From F1-20-MAGs119 sp040401695 (GTDB lineage Bacteria; Actinomycetota; Acidimicrobiia; Acidimicrobiales; Ilumatobacteraceae), in contig JBBANY010000007.1 of NCBI GenBank assembly GCA_040401695.1, forward strand, positions 1 to 52,705: DNA of 52,705 nucleotides, in the 5' to 3' direction. The first letter of the stretch is position 1. Each line of letters opens with the position of its first letter. The translations under genes were made by a program, and so were the position numbers. Shown here in pieces: positions 1 to 7,364 of the stretch. The notes beneath the pieces were generated by a model, which was not told where the DNA came from, did no database searches, and saw nothing but the letters and a program-made list of their open reading frames with translations.

Positions 1-579
1 TTGATTCAGTTCCCGCCTGCCGAGGTGACCGTCCAGCGAATCTGCGACAAGGCCGGGGTCCACATCGATTACGTGGCCCGCTATTTCGGTTCGCGCGAAG
101 AGCTGCTGTGCCAATCCATCGAGGCCGCATATCTCGGCGTGTTCCTGAAAACCGGGAGCGATGAGACATCTCGACTCCAGGTGGTCCTGGACGGCGACGT
201 CGACGTGATGCAGATGGCTCGCGCACGCATCCGCACGATCGCCTATTTGCTGGGTTGTGGCGTCAGCCCGGAACGCTTTCGGGCAAGCCAGAAGATGGCG
301 CTCGAGTCGGTTGCTGCGCAGTCACACGACCCCAAGGTGGCAGACCGCACGCGGATGAACCTCGTTCTGATCGGCACCCTGGTTTTACAGGCCGTGGGAA
401 CATTTGCCGAAGTGAACGACATGTCGGAACAACAAAAGCAAGACGTTCTCGCCTACCTCGGATACATGAACACGTCCGGCGAAGCCGTGCAGTCAGCCTT
501 GGGATGGGACAAACCCACAACCAAAGCACGTGCCAGAGCCACCCCACAGGCCAAGACGAAGGCAAAGCCAACGAAGTAG
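1..579 (+). CDS. TetR-family transcriptional regulator, probably 5'-truncated
   Basis: The frame opens at the first base of the window with TTG, so the true N-terminus is probably outside. The first 35 visible residues look like a TetR DNA-binding domain: a helix-turn-helix core (VQRICDKAGVHIDYVARYFG) followed by SREELL, the usual entry into the ligand-binding domain. The rest is helical, as expected of a ligand-binding and dimerisation domain, and ends in a lysine/alanine-rich tail (KARARATPQAKTKAKPTK) that is probably disordered. Family membership rests on the HTH pattern. The ligand and targets cannot be read. The next gene lies on the opposite strand and converges on it, so it is not an obvious divergent target. 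Confidence 0.75.
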   Translation: MIQFPPAEVTVQRICDKAGVHIDYVARYFGSREELLCQSIEAAYLGVFLKTGSDETSRLQVVLDGDVDVMQMARARIRTIAYLLGCGVSPERFRASQKMALESVAAQSHDPKVADRTRMNLVLIGTLVLQAVGTFAEVNDMSEQQKQDVLAYLGYMNTSGEAVQSALGWDKPTTKARARATPQAKTKAKPTK

Positions 580-595
580 CGCAGACCTCTCGTCG

Positions 596-1693
596 CTACA
601 AAAGGAAGATCGGCTTGATGGTGGCGCCCGACTCGCTGTCGTGTTGCGCTTCGTTGATCTGGTCGAGGCGGTAGGTCTTCACCAGCTTGTCGATCGGGAA
701 CATGCCGCGGCGGTGCCACTCGACGAGCTTCGGAATGAAGTCGGCCGGGTAGGCATCACCTTCGATCACGCCCTTCACGCTCTTGCCGTCGAGGAAGCCC
801 GATGACGAGAAGGCGATGTCGCCCATCACCACGCCGACGACCGCAAGGGTTCCCGTCGCTCGCAGCGTGTCGACTGCTCCACGAATGACGGCCGGGACAC
901 CGGTGGTGTCGAGACCGTATTGAGTACCGCCACCCGTGATCTCGCGCACTGCCGCCGTCACGTCGGTCGTGGTCTTTGCGTTGATCGTGTGCGTCGCGCC
1001 AACTTCTTTTGCCAATGAGAGGCGATTGTCGTGCAGGTCGACGGCGATGATCGTCGCGCAACCGGCGATCTTTGCGGCCATGACACCGGCAAGACCCACG
1101 GCGCCTGCGCCGTAGACCACGATCGAACTGCCGGGCCGCGCGGCGAGAGAATTGAGAACAGCACCCGCGCCCGTTTGAAAGCCGCAGCCGAGTGGTCCGA
1201 GAATCTCCAACTTCACGTCGTCGGCGGTCACCTTGACGACGTTGCGCTCGCTCGCCATCGCGTGCGACGCGAAGCTCGACTGGCCGAACCAGCAACAACC
1301 CATCTTTCCGCCGTCGGCCGCACTCAGCGGTGCCGAACCGTCGAGTCGCGACCCCATGAAGTTGAGCGCGCCGAACAATTCGCAGTACTGCGGAAGACCG
1401 GTTTCACAGTTGTTGCATCGACCACAGCTGGCATAGGACAAAACGACCTTGTCGCCGGGCGCGACTTTCGTCACTCCCTCACCGACGCGCTCGACGATTC
1501 CGGAACCTTCGTGCCCGAGCACGACGGGCATCGGAAACGGCGTGCCGGGAATCCTCGCGAGAAGATCGGTGTGGCACATGCCGGCGCCGACGATGCGCAC
1601 GAGAACTTCACCCGGTCGCGGGTCCCCCATCTCGAGTTCGCGCACCTCGAACGGTGCGTCGTGGGAGGTCAGAACTGCGGCGGTGATTTTCAT
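596..1693 (-). CDS. Zinc-dependent alcohol dehydrogenase (aryl/benzyl-alcohol type MDR)
   Basis: A medium-chain dehydrogenase/reductase of 365 residues that should oxidise an alcohol to an aldehyde with NAD. Catalytic-zinc ligands are visible as C40 (GMCHTD) and H61 (GHEGSG), with a third Cys in GCGFQTG. The structural-zinc lobe is complete: C90, C93, C96 and C104. A Rossmann motif GAGAVG is followed by an acidic residue (VDLHD), which favours NAD over NADP. GCGFQTGAGAVLN resembles the benzyl-alcohol dehydrogenase branch; the substrate is inferred only. The start at 1693 was chosen over a longer frame (to 1810) because AAAGGA lies about 8 bases upstream and the protein then begins at the family's normal N-terminus. 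The longer frame would also run into the riboswitch leader of htpX. Confidence 0.88.
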   Translation of the reverse strand: MKITAAVLTSHDAPFEVRELEMGDPRPGEVLVRIVGAGMCHTDLLARIPGTPFPMPVVLGHEGSGIVERVGEGVTKVAPGDKVVLSYASCGRCNNCETGLPQYCELFGALNFMGSRLDGSAPLSAADGGKMGCCWFGQSSFASHAMASERNVVKVTADDVKLEILGPLGCGFQTGAGAVLNSLAARPGSSIVVYGAGAVGLAGVMAAKIAGCATIIAVDLHDNRLSLAKEVGATHTINAKTTTDVTAAVREITGGGTQYGLDTTGVPAVIRGAVDTLRATGTLAVVGVVMGDIAFSSSGFLDGKSVKGVIEGDAYPADFIPKLVEWHRRGMFPIDKLVKTYRLDQINEAQHDSESGATIKPIFLL

Positions 1694-1722
1694 CCGATCA
1701 TCCTTTCTTTTTCGGGTAGTTG

Positions 1723-1752
1723 TTGGCAAGAGAGTGACCCCTGTCGTACAAT
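1723..1752 (+). promoter_or_regulatory. Sigma-70-like promoter of the riboswitch-htpX-ATPase operon
   Basis: TTGGCA (1723-1728) and TACAAT (1747-1752) are separated by 18 bases, a strong match to a housekeeping promoter. Transcription would start near 1759-1760, the base where the predicted riboswitch helix P1 begins. Confidence 0.65.
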
Positions 1753-1758
1753 TCGCGT

Positions 1759-1858
1759 CCTGAAGGGGAGTATCCCTCGACTTCGGTGTCGTCACCACGG
1801 AGCCGCGCAAGCGGATCCCGGCGCCGCAGGCCCGATCCGGGCGGGAGAGACCTTCGAC
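1759..1858 (+). promoter_or_regulatory. yybP-ykoY (Mn2+) riboswitch aptamer
   Basis: The leader contains both signature ends of the yybP-ykoY family in the right arrangement. GAAGG (1762-1766) pairs with CCTTC (1851-1855) as P1. The 5' side of the internal loop reads GGAGTA (1767-1772) and the 3' side GAGA. P2 then forms from TCCC (1773-1776) with GGGA (1843-1846). The interior is GC-rich and can fold into further hairpins, for example CGAC (1778-1781) with GTCG (1788-1791). The family is known to sense Mn2+ and to control manganese exporters and TerC/MntP proteins. A P-type cation pump is the second gene downstream, which fits. The call was made by eye; no covariance-model search was possible. 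Confidence 0.75.
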
Positions 1859-1893
1859 GAATGAAGTCGTCCCCTCGGGGACCAGTCGAAGGG
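1851..1893 (+). promoter_or_regulatory. Expression platform: alternative stem sequestering the htpX ribosome-binding site
   Basis: CCTTCGAC (1851-1858) contains the 3' strand of aptamer P1 but can instead pair perfectly, over 8 bp, with GTCGAAGG (1885-1892). That sequence is most of the htpX Shine-Dalgarno GAAGGG (1888-1893, 10 bases before the ATG). A hairpin GTCCCC-TC-GGGGAC (1869-1882) sits inside the alternative stem. The two folds are mutually exclusive. Ligand-stabilised P1 would free the ribosome-binding site, so translation should be switched on by metal. The mechanism is inferred from pairing. Confidence 0.6.
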
Positions 1894-1903
1894 AAAACCC
1901 AGA

Positions 1904-2782
1904 ATGTTCAAGAACACCGCAAAAACTGCCATTCTCCTCGCCGCCCTCGGCGGCCTGATCGTCACGATCGCCGGTGTCCTCGGCGGTGGCAGCAGTACGT
2001 CACTCACGTTCGGTCTGGTCATCGCGTTCGTGATGGTCGGCGGGTCGTACTGGTTCAGCGACAAGCTTGCGTTGAAGGCGGCGAATGCCCGCGTCATCAC
2101 CAAGGCCGATGCGCCGATGTTCTACGGAATGATCGAAGACCTGGCGACGCGCGCCAACATGCCGATGCCGAGGGTTGCGATTTCTCCGAACGACCAGCCC
2201 AACGCCTTTGCCACCGGTCGCGGCCCGCGCAACGCGGTCGTGTGCGCCACCGAGGGCCTGTTGCGCACCATGCCCGAAGACGAACTGCGCGGCGTGATGG
2301 CACACGAGCTGATGCACGTCCGCAACCGCGACATTCTCATTGGCTCGGTTGCCGCGGCCATCGCAACGGCCATTTCTTTCATTGCCAACATGGCCATGTG
2401 GGCCGCGATGTTCGGTGGCGGTGGAAACAACGACGACGATCGCCCGAACCCGTTTGCGTTGATCCTCGTGTCGATGCTCGCCCCCATCGCCGCATCACTC
2501 ATGCAGATGGCGGTGTCGCGTTCGCGCGAATACGAAGCCGACCGCTCTGCCGCCGAACTTCTCGGCACCGGCGTTCCCCTCGCGAATGCACTCGAGCGCA
2601 TCGAGGTGTACGCGCGCCAGATTCCGATGCAGGTCGCCCCTGCCCAGGCGCAGGCCTACATCCACAACCCGCTTGCCGAGTTCCAGAACAAGCGCTCGGG
2701 CGGCCCCAACATCGCCCGCCTGTTTTCCACCCACCCCAGCACCGATGACCGCATTGCCCGTCTTCGCGCGATGACCTTCTGA
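1904..2782 (+). CDS. htpX: Membrane-bound zinc metalloprotease HtpX (M48B)
   Basis: HtpX degrades misfolded or damaged membrane proteins at the cytoplasmic membrane. The 292-residue length is normal. Two hydrophobic segments occupy roughly residues 5-45. The zinc motif HELMH is at about residue 133, and the third ligand glutamate lies in SREYEADRSAA near residue 207. Two further membrane segments (SVAAAIATAISFIANMAMW and FALILVSMLAPIAASLMQ) lie between them. The C-terminus ends with the family pattern FSTHPSTDDRIARL. The ATG at 1904 is preceded by GAAGGG, which the upstream riboswitch can bury. The gene is 9 bases from the P-type ATPase and probably co-transcribed. Being first behind a Mn2+-type riboswitch is unusual for htpX. 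Confidence 0.93.
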   Translation: MFKNTAKTAILLAALGGLIVTIAGVLGGGSSTSLTFGLVIAFVMVGGSYWFSDKLALKAANARVITKADAPMFYGMIEDLATRANMPMPRVAISPNDQPNAFATGRGPRNAVVCATEGLLRTMPEDELRGVMAHELMHVRNRDILIGSVAAAIATAISFIANMAMWAAMFGGGGNNDDDRPNPFALILVSMLAPIAASLMQMAVSRSREYEADRSAAELLGTGVPLANALERIEVYARQIPMQVAPAQAQAYIHNPLAEFQNKRSGGPNIARLFSTHPSTDDRIARLRAMTF

Positions 2783-2791
2783 AAGAACTCC

Positions 2792-5458
2792 GTGACAACA
2801 ACCCAAACCCCCCTCGACACCGGCCTCACCTCGGCCGAGGCCGCGCGTCGACTCGAAGAGTTCGGCCCCAACCAACTTGCGGCTGCCGAAACCATTCCCG
2901 GCTGGAAAAAGTTCCTCGCCCAGTTCAAGGACATGCTCATCCTGATTCTCATCGGTGCTGCCCTCGTGTCGCTGGTGGTGTCGGGTGAACTGAAGACACC
3001 ACTCGTCGTTCTCGTCGTCGTGGTCTTCAATGCCGTCATCGGATTCATCCAAGAAAACCGCGCCGAGAAGTCACTCGACGCATTGAGGAAGATGCTCACC
3101 GCACAGGTCCGCGTGCGTCGTGACGGCACGGTGATGATGGTGCCGACCGAAACCGTGGTTCCCGGCGACATCGTTCTCGTCGAAGCGGGCGACCGCCTGC
3201 CCGCCGACGGCGAGATCTTCTTCGCCAACAACCTCGAAGTCGACGAAGCCGCCCTCACCGGCGAAAGCCACCCGGTCGAAAAGAACACCGACCCCGTCGA
3301 CCCGAACGCACCGATTGGCGACCGTCATTCGCACGCCTTCATGAACACGACGGTCACCCGTGGTCGTGGCGAAATCGTCGTCACCAAGACGGGCATGGGC
3401 ACCGAGATCGGCCGTATCGCCGGGCTTCTTGCCTCGACGCCGACGGAGAAGACCCCGCTGCAGCGCCAGCTCGACGGCCTCGCACACCAGCTCGTCTATC
3501 TCGCTGGCATCGTCGTCGCTCTCGTCATGATCACCAACCTCGCGCGTGGTCAGGATTTCGGCGACGTGTTGCTCACGGCCGTCGCACTTGCGGTCGCATC
3601 GATTCCCGAGGGCCTGCCGGCGGTCACGGTCGTCACCCTTGCCATCGGCGTGAGTCAGTTGGCGGCGCGAAACGCCATCATCAAACGTCTCGCGGCAGTC
3701 GAGACTCTCGGCTGCACCAGCGTCATCTGCAGCGACAAGACGGGCACCCTCACCCTCAACCAGATGACCGCGACCAAGTTCCTCTTCGAGGGTCGTCTCT
3801 ACGACGTCACGGGCAGCGGTTACTCGTCGAACGGAACCGTCGAAGGACTCAGCGCGTCGACATCCGACACTCTCGCCACCAGCGCCCGGGGTCTGGCCCT
3901 CTGTGCCGACGCCGTCGTGCACCACGCCAATGGCACCGATGATCTCGTTGGCGACCCGACCGAAGGCGCACTCGTCGTCCTCGCCGAAAAGTTGGGCGTC
4001 AACCTTTCCCAGGTGCGCGGTGAATACCCGCGCATCGCCGAGGTTCCCTTCGACTCGGCCACGAAGTACATGGCCACCGTCCACCGGTTCCCCATTCCGT
4101 CGGGCTCCGACCTCGTGCGCATCTACGTGAAGGGCGCACCCGACGTCGTGATGTCGCGCTGCAGCCAGGTGCTCGTGTCCCACGACACCGCGCCGATGGG
4201 CACCAGTCGCGCCGGCCTCGACGCTCACTACGACACCATGGCCGCGGATGGTCTGCGCGTGCTGGCGCTCGCCGTGCGTCAACTCCCCAACGCCGAGTGG
4301 CAAGAGTTCGTCGACGGCGGCGGAAAAGTCGAAGACCTGCTCACCGACCTCACGCTCCTCACCCTCGTCGGCATCGTCGACCCGCCCCGCCCCGAGGCGA
4401 AGCTCGCCATCGAAGAAGCGCACAGCGCGGGCATCGCGGTGAAGATGATCACGGGCGACCACGCAGTGACTGCCGCCAGCATCGGCAAGCAACTCGGCAT
4501 CGGAGGCCGCGCGGTCACCGGTGCCGACATCGAGAAGATGTCCGACGACGAACTACGCGACCAGATCGACGAGATCGGAGTCTTCGCCCGCGTCGCACCC
4601 GAGCACAAGATGCGTCTCGTCGGCCTGTTGCAGTCGAAAAAGCGCGTCGTCGCAATGACCGGTGACGGCGTGAACGACGCACCGGCCCTGAAGAAATCCG
4701 ACATGGGCGTCGCCATGGGCATCACCGGCACCGAGGTGTCGAAGGAAGCAGCAACGATGGTGCTCACCGACGACAACTTCGCGACCATCGTCGGTGCGGT
4801 GCGCCAAGGCCGTGCGATCTACCACAACATCGTTTCGTTCGTTCGTTTCCAGTTGTCGACGGCAATCGGCTTCTCGGCGTTGTTCCTCATCGCCTCGATC
4901 TTCGGCATCGCCGACGGCAAGCCGTTCGCGGCGATCGCGATTCTGTGGGTCAACATCATCATGGACGGCCCGCCCGCAATGGCTCTCGCATTCGACAAGC
5001 CCACGGCGAACGTCATGCAACAGCCGCCACGACCGATGGACGAACCGATCCTCACCCGTCGTCGCTGGTCTGCGGTCATCACCTCTGCCATCGTGATGGC
5101 CGTCGGCACGCTTCTCGTGTTGCAACTCGCCCCGGGCGAACCCAGCTACGACAGCGCGTCCGCCGCCGGAACCATGGCGTTCTGTACGTTCGTGTTCTTC
5201 CAGTTCTTCAACATCCTGAACGCACGCAACGAAACGCACAGCGTCTTCAACCGCCGCACGGTCTCCAACTGGAGACTGTGGGCCGCGCTCGGCATGTCGG
5301 GCTTCTTCCAGGTGCTCCTCACCGTCGTCGGTCCGCTGCAAGACCTCTTCAACGTCACCTCGATCTCGGTTGGCCAGTGGCTCATCTGCGCCGCCGTGGG
5401 CAGCAGCGTGGTGTTCGTCGAGGAACTTCGCAAGAAGATCGTCCGCGGCACCCACTAA
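2792..5458 (+). CDS. P-type cation-transporting ATPase, PMR1/SPCA-like (Ca2+/Mn2+)
   Basis: An 888-residue P2A-type ATPase that exports a divalent cation across the cytoplasmic membrane using ATP. Visible in order are the actuator TGES (about 154), M4 PEGLP (about 271), the phosphorylation loop CSDKTGTLT (Asp about 314) and the hinge TGDGVNDAP (about 622). M5 contains FQLST. M6 reads WVNIIMDGPPA, matching PMR1/SPCA pumps (NIIMD) rather than SERCA (NLVTD). PMR1-type pumps move Mn2+ as well as Ca2+. The gene starts with GTG 9 bases after htpX, so both should share the upstream riboswitch. Mn2+ export is therefore the best inference, though the M6 Gln linked to Mn2+ in yeast PMR1 is Met here. 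Confidence 0.92.
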   Translation: MTTTQTPLDTGLTSAEAARRLEEFGPNQLAAAETIPGWKKFLAQFKDMLILILIGAALVSLVVSGELKTPLVVLVVVVFNAVIGFIQENRAEKSLDALRKMLTAQVRVRRDGTVMMVPTETVVPGDIVLVEAGDRLPADGEIFFANNLEVDEAALTGESHPVEKNTDPVDPNAPIGDRHSHAFMNTTVTRGRGEIVVTKTGMGTEIGRIAGLLASTPTEKTPLQRQLDGLAHQLVYLAGIVVALVMITNLARGQDFGDVLLTAVALAVASIPEGLPAVTVVTLAIGVSQLAARNAIIKRLAAVETLGCTSVICSDKTGTLTLNQMTATKFLFEGRLYDVTGSGYSSNGTVEGLSASTSDTLATSARGLALCADAVVHHANGTDDLVGDPTEGALVVLAEKLGVNLSQVRGEYPRIAEVPFDSATKYMATVHRFPIPSGSDLVRIYVKGAPDVVMSRCSQVLVSHDTAPMGTSRAGLDAHYDTMAADGLRVLALAVRQLPNAEWQEFVDGGGKVEDLLTDLTLLTLVGIVDPPRPEAKLAIEEAHSAGIAVKMITGDHAVTAASIGKQLGIGGRAVTGADIEKMSDDELRDQIDEIGVFARVAPEHKMRLVGLLQSKKRVVAMTGDGVNDAPALKKSDMGVAMGITGTEVSKEAATMVLTDDNFATIVGAVRQGRAIYHNIVSFVRFQLSTAIGFSALFLIASIFGIADGKPFAAIAILWVNIIMDGPPAMALAFDKPTANVMQQPPRPMDEPILTRRRWSAVITSAIVMAVGTLLVLQLAPGEPSYDSASAAGTMAFCTFVFFQFFNILNARNETHSVFNRRTVSNWRLWAALGMSGFFQVLLTVVGPLQDLFNVTSISVGQWLICAAVGSSVVFVEELRKKIVRGTH

Positions 5459-5492
5459 GGCGGGTGTGACACCCCCGTCGCAGGATGGAGGC

Positions 5493-5888
5493 ATGAACGC
5501 GCTTGCCTCCCTTGCCTTCCACACCGCCGTCACGGTCACGGCCATCCTCATCGGCTGGTCAACGGAAGTAAGGGGCATCATGCGCACACGGGCGCGACTT
5601 GCCGTGGCGTGTCGCGCCGATGGCACCGACCACCACATCGCCTACGAACTCGCGGCGGTCGACCGCGACGGCATCGAACGTCGGCTCATCGCAGCCGGCC
5701 TCACGGCAGCGCTCGTCAACGCAATCGCGTTCTATCCGGGCCAGTTGATCGCAGGTGAATTCCGTGACGCATTCGGTTGGGCACTCGAGACGAAGACCCG
5801 TTTCGGCGCGATGCTCGGTCTCGCAGTGACGGTCGTGTGGTCGGGCCTTCGAGTTCGCCGCGACACGACGGTGTCTGCCACCATGTAG
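5493..5888 (+). CDS. Small membrane protein of unknown function
   Basis: I do not recognise this 131-residue protein. The ATG at 5493 was chosen because GGATGGAGG sits just upstream. A longer frame would overlap the ATPase by about 90 bases. Hydrophobic stretches lie near residues 3-22 (LASLAFHTAVTVTAILIG), 70-92 (LIAAGLTAALVNAIAFYPGQ) and 108-123 (MLGLAVTVVWSGL), suggesting two or three membrane helices around a polar middle. It follows the cation pump by 34 bases on the same strand. That gap contains a short hairpin (GGGTG-TGA-CACCC, 5462-5474) without a T-tract, so it may or may not belong to the same transcript. Confidence 0.6.
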   Translation: MNALASLAFHTAVTVTAILIGWSTEVRGIMRTRARLAVACRADGTDHHIAYELAAVDRDGIERRLIAAGLTAALVNAIAFYPGQLIAGEFRDAFGWALETKTRFGAMLGLAVTVVWSGLRVRRDTTVSATM

Positions 5889-5892
5889 GTCG

Positions 5893-6324
5893 ATGGCCGA
5901 CAAGATCATTCGCGCAGCCGGCGGCGTCGTGTGGCGCTGGGCCGACAACGGGAAGGCCGAGTTGCTGTTGGTTCACCGACCCGGCGAGGGCTACGACGAT
6001 TGGACATTCCCCAAGGGAAAGCGCGACGACACCGACTCGAGCGAAGAAGAGTGTGCCGTTCGCGAGGTTTTCGAAGAAACCGGACTGCACTGCCGACTCG
6101 GCCACGAAATCGCCCGCGTGTCGTACATCGACAGAAAGGGCCGCCCCAAGCGGGTGCGCTACTGGACGATGACCGTCGCGAGCGGCGCGCACTCACCCAA
6201 CAACGAAGTCGACGCAGTCGAGTGGTTGTCACCCGACACGGTGCGCAAGCGCCTCACCTACCCGCGGGACTTGTTGATCGTCGACTGCTTCGATCAATAC
6301 CTCAAATCAGGCTTGACCGAGTAA
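5893..6324 (+). CDS. Nudix hydrolase (MutT1-like, Nudix domain only)
   Basis: A 143-residue Nudix protein that should hydrolyse a nucleoside diphosphate-linked substrate such as an oxidised nucleotide or a dinucleoside polyphosphate. The N-terminus (IRAAGGVVWRW) and WTFPKGKRDD are typical of the mycobacterial MutT1/MutT-Ap4A group. The Nudix box ends in REVFEETGL and carries about one extra residue between its Gly and the REUXEE core, as in many actinobacterial members. MutT1 in mycobacteria is a fusion with a histidine-phosphatase domain, which is absent here. The gene starts 4 bases after the small membrane protein. Its stop codon directly abuts the convergent sufC stop, so no terminator space exists between them. 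Confidence 0.85.
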   Translation: MADKIIRAAGGVVWRWADNGKAELLLVHRPGEGYDDWTFPKGKRDDTDSSEEECAVREVFEETGLHCRLGHEIARVSYIDRKGRPKRVRYWTMTVASGAHSPNNEVDAVEWLSPDTVRKRLTYPRDLLIVDCFDQYLKSGLTE

Positions 6325-7050
6325 TCACTGAAAAGCGACGTATCCCGACTTCTCCAGCTCGTCGGCCAACTCGGGTCCGCCCGACTTCACGATCTTGCCA
6401 GCGGCGAGAATGTGCACGAAGTCCGGCTTCAGTTCTTCGAGCAAACGCGCGTAGTGAGTGATCACGAGAACCCCGAGGTTGTCCTCGGTCGTCGCAGCTT
6501 CGACGCGACGGGCGCAGTCGCGCAGCGCGTCGATGTCGAGACCCGAGTCGAGTTCGTCGAGAATCGCGAACTTCGGCTTCAGGAGCGAGAGCTGAAGGGT
6601 CTCGTTGCGCTTCTTCTCGCCGCCCGAAAGGTCGACGTTCAACGAGCGCGCGACGAGGTCCGTGCTGAAGTTGATGCGGGCGGCTTCCGAGGCGATCAGC
6701 GCATCGAGCTCTTTCGCATCACGTCCGCGCGTGGCGAATGCTTCACGCATCACGTCGTCGATGTGCACCCCCGGCACCTCGGTTGGGTACTGCATCACCA
6801 GGTGCAAACCGGCGAGGGCGCGTTCCCATGCGGGTCGACCCAACAACTCTTCGCCGTCGATGCTGACGGAACCCGAGATGACGTCATAGCCGGGCTTGCC
6901 CATGATGACGCCCGACATCGTCGACTTGCCGGCACCGTTGGGGCCCATGATTGCGTGCACCTCACCGGACTTCACTGTGAGTTCGATCCCGTTCAGGATC
7001 TGCTTGCCGGGGATACCGGCCTGCAGGTTGCTGATCTTCAGTGTGCTCAT
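6325..7050 (-). CDS. sufC: SUF system ATPase SufC
   Basis: SufC is the ABC-type ATPase of the SufBCD scaffold that assembles Fe-S clusters in the cytoplasm. The 241-residue protein has Walker A GPNGAGKST, signature LSGGEKKRNE (the Suf-specific form) and Walker B ILDELDSGLDID. The ATG overlaps the upstream Rieske gene stop (ATGA). It is the last gene of the minus-strand operon sufB, four-Cys protein, sufD, Rieske, sufC. Most actinobacterial suf operons continue with sufS, sufU and sufT. Here the next gene is a convergent Nudix hydrolase, so the cysteine desulfurase must be encoded elsewhere. Confidence 0.95.
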   Translation of the reverse strand: MSTLKISNLQAGIPGKQILNGIELTVKSGEVHAIMGPNGAGKSTMSGVIMGKPGYDVISGSVSIDGEELLGRPAWERALAGLHLVMQYPTEVPGVHIDDVMREAFATRGRDAKELDALIASEAARINFSTDLVARSLNVDLSGGEKKRNETLQLSLLKPKFAILDELDSGLDIDALRDCARRVEAATTEDNLGVLVITHYARLLEELKPDFVHILAAGKIVKSGGPELADELEKSGYVAFQ

Positions 7051-7364
7051 TGTGCGGACTCCTCGATGAAGACCTCGTCACCCTTCACGGTGACGCGATA
7101 GACGGCGACCGGCTGGGTGGCGGGAAGTGTGTTCGGGCAACCGGTTTCCAGGCTGAAGGCGCTGCCGTGCTTCACGCATTCGAGTTCCTTCGTCTCTTCC
7201 CACACCTGGCCTTCGGACAGCGACACGTTCCCGTGGCTGCACGTGTCGTTGATCGCGTAGAAGTCGTCGCCGATGCGCACGACTGCGACGCTGGTTCCGT
7301 TGACGGCGACCTTGGTCGCGCTGCCGGGGGCGAAATCGGTTGCCTTGCCGATCTTCGTGCTCAC
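7047..7364 (-). CDS. Rieske [2Fe-2S] ferredoxin in the suf operon
   Basis: A 105-residue stand-alone Rieske-type ferredoxin. The cluster ligands are visible as CSH (with preceding DT) and CVKH, spaced as in non-haem iron oxygenase ferredoxin subunits. The start is the GTG at 7364: it overlaps the sufD stop (GTGA) and gives an N-terminus STKIGKATDFAPG that fits the fold, whereas a longer frame runs back into sufD. Proteins of this kind are recurrent members of actinobacterial suf operons between sufD and sufC. The role is presumed to be electron supply for cluster assembly or repair, which is inference from location. Confidence 0.88.
   Translation of the reverse strand: MSTKIGKATDFAPGSATKVAVNGTSVAVVRIGDDFYAINDTCSHGNVSLSEGQVWEETKELECVKHGSAFSLETGCPNTLPATQPVAVYRVTVKGDEVFIEESAQ

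Noticed and set aside
1..579. TetR regulator as the local controller of the alcohol dehydrogenase
   Set aside because: The genes converge rather than diverge, and no palindrome was seen upstream of the dehydrogenase, so there is no direct support.
1694..1810. N-terminal extension of the alcohol dehydrogenase frame to 1810
   Set aside because: The extension is non-homologous, runs antisense into the htpX promoter and riboswitch, and the internal ATG at 1693 has a good ribosome-binding site.
5462..5474. Terminator after the P-type ATPase
   Set aside because: GGGTG-TGA-CACCC is only five pairs without a T-run; too weak to call.
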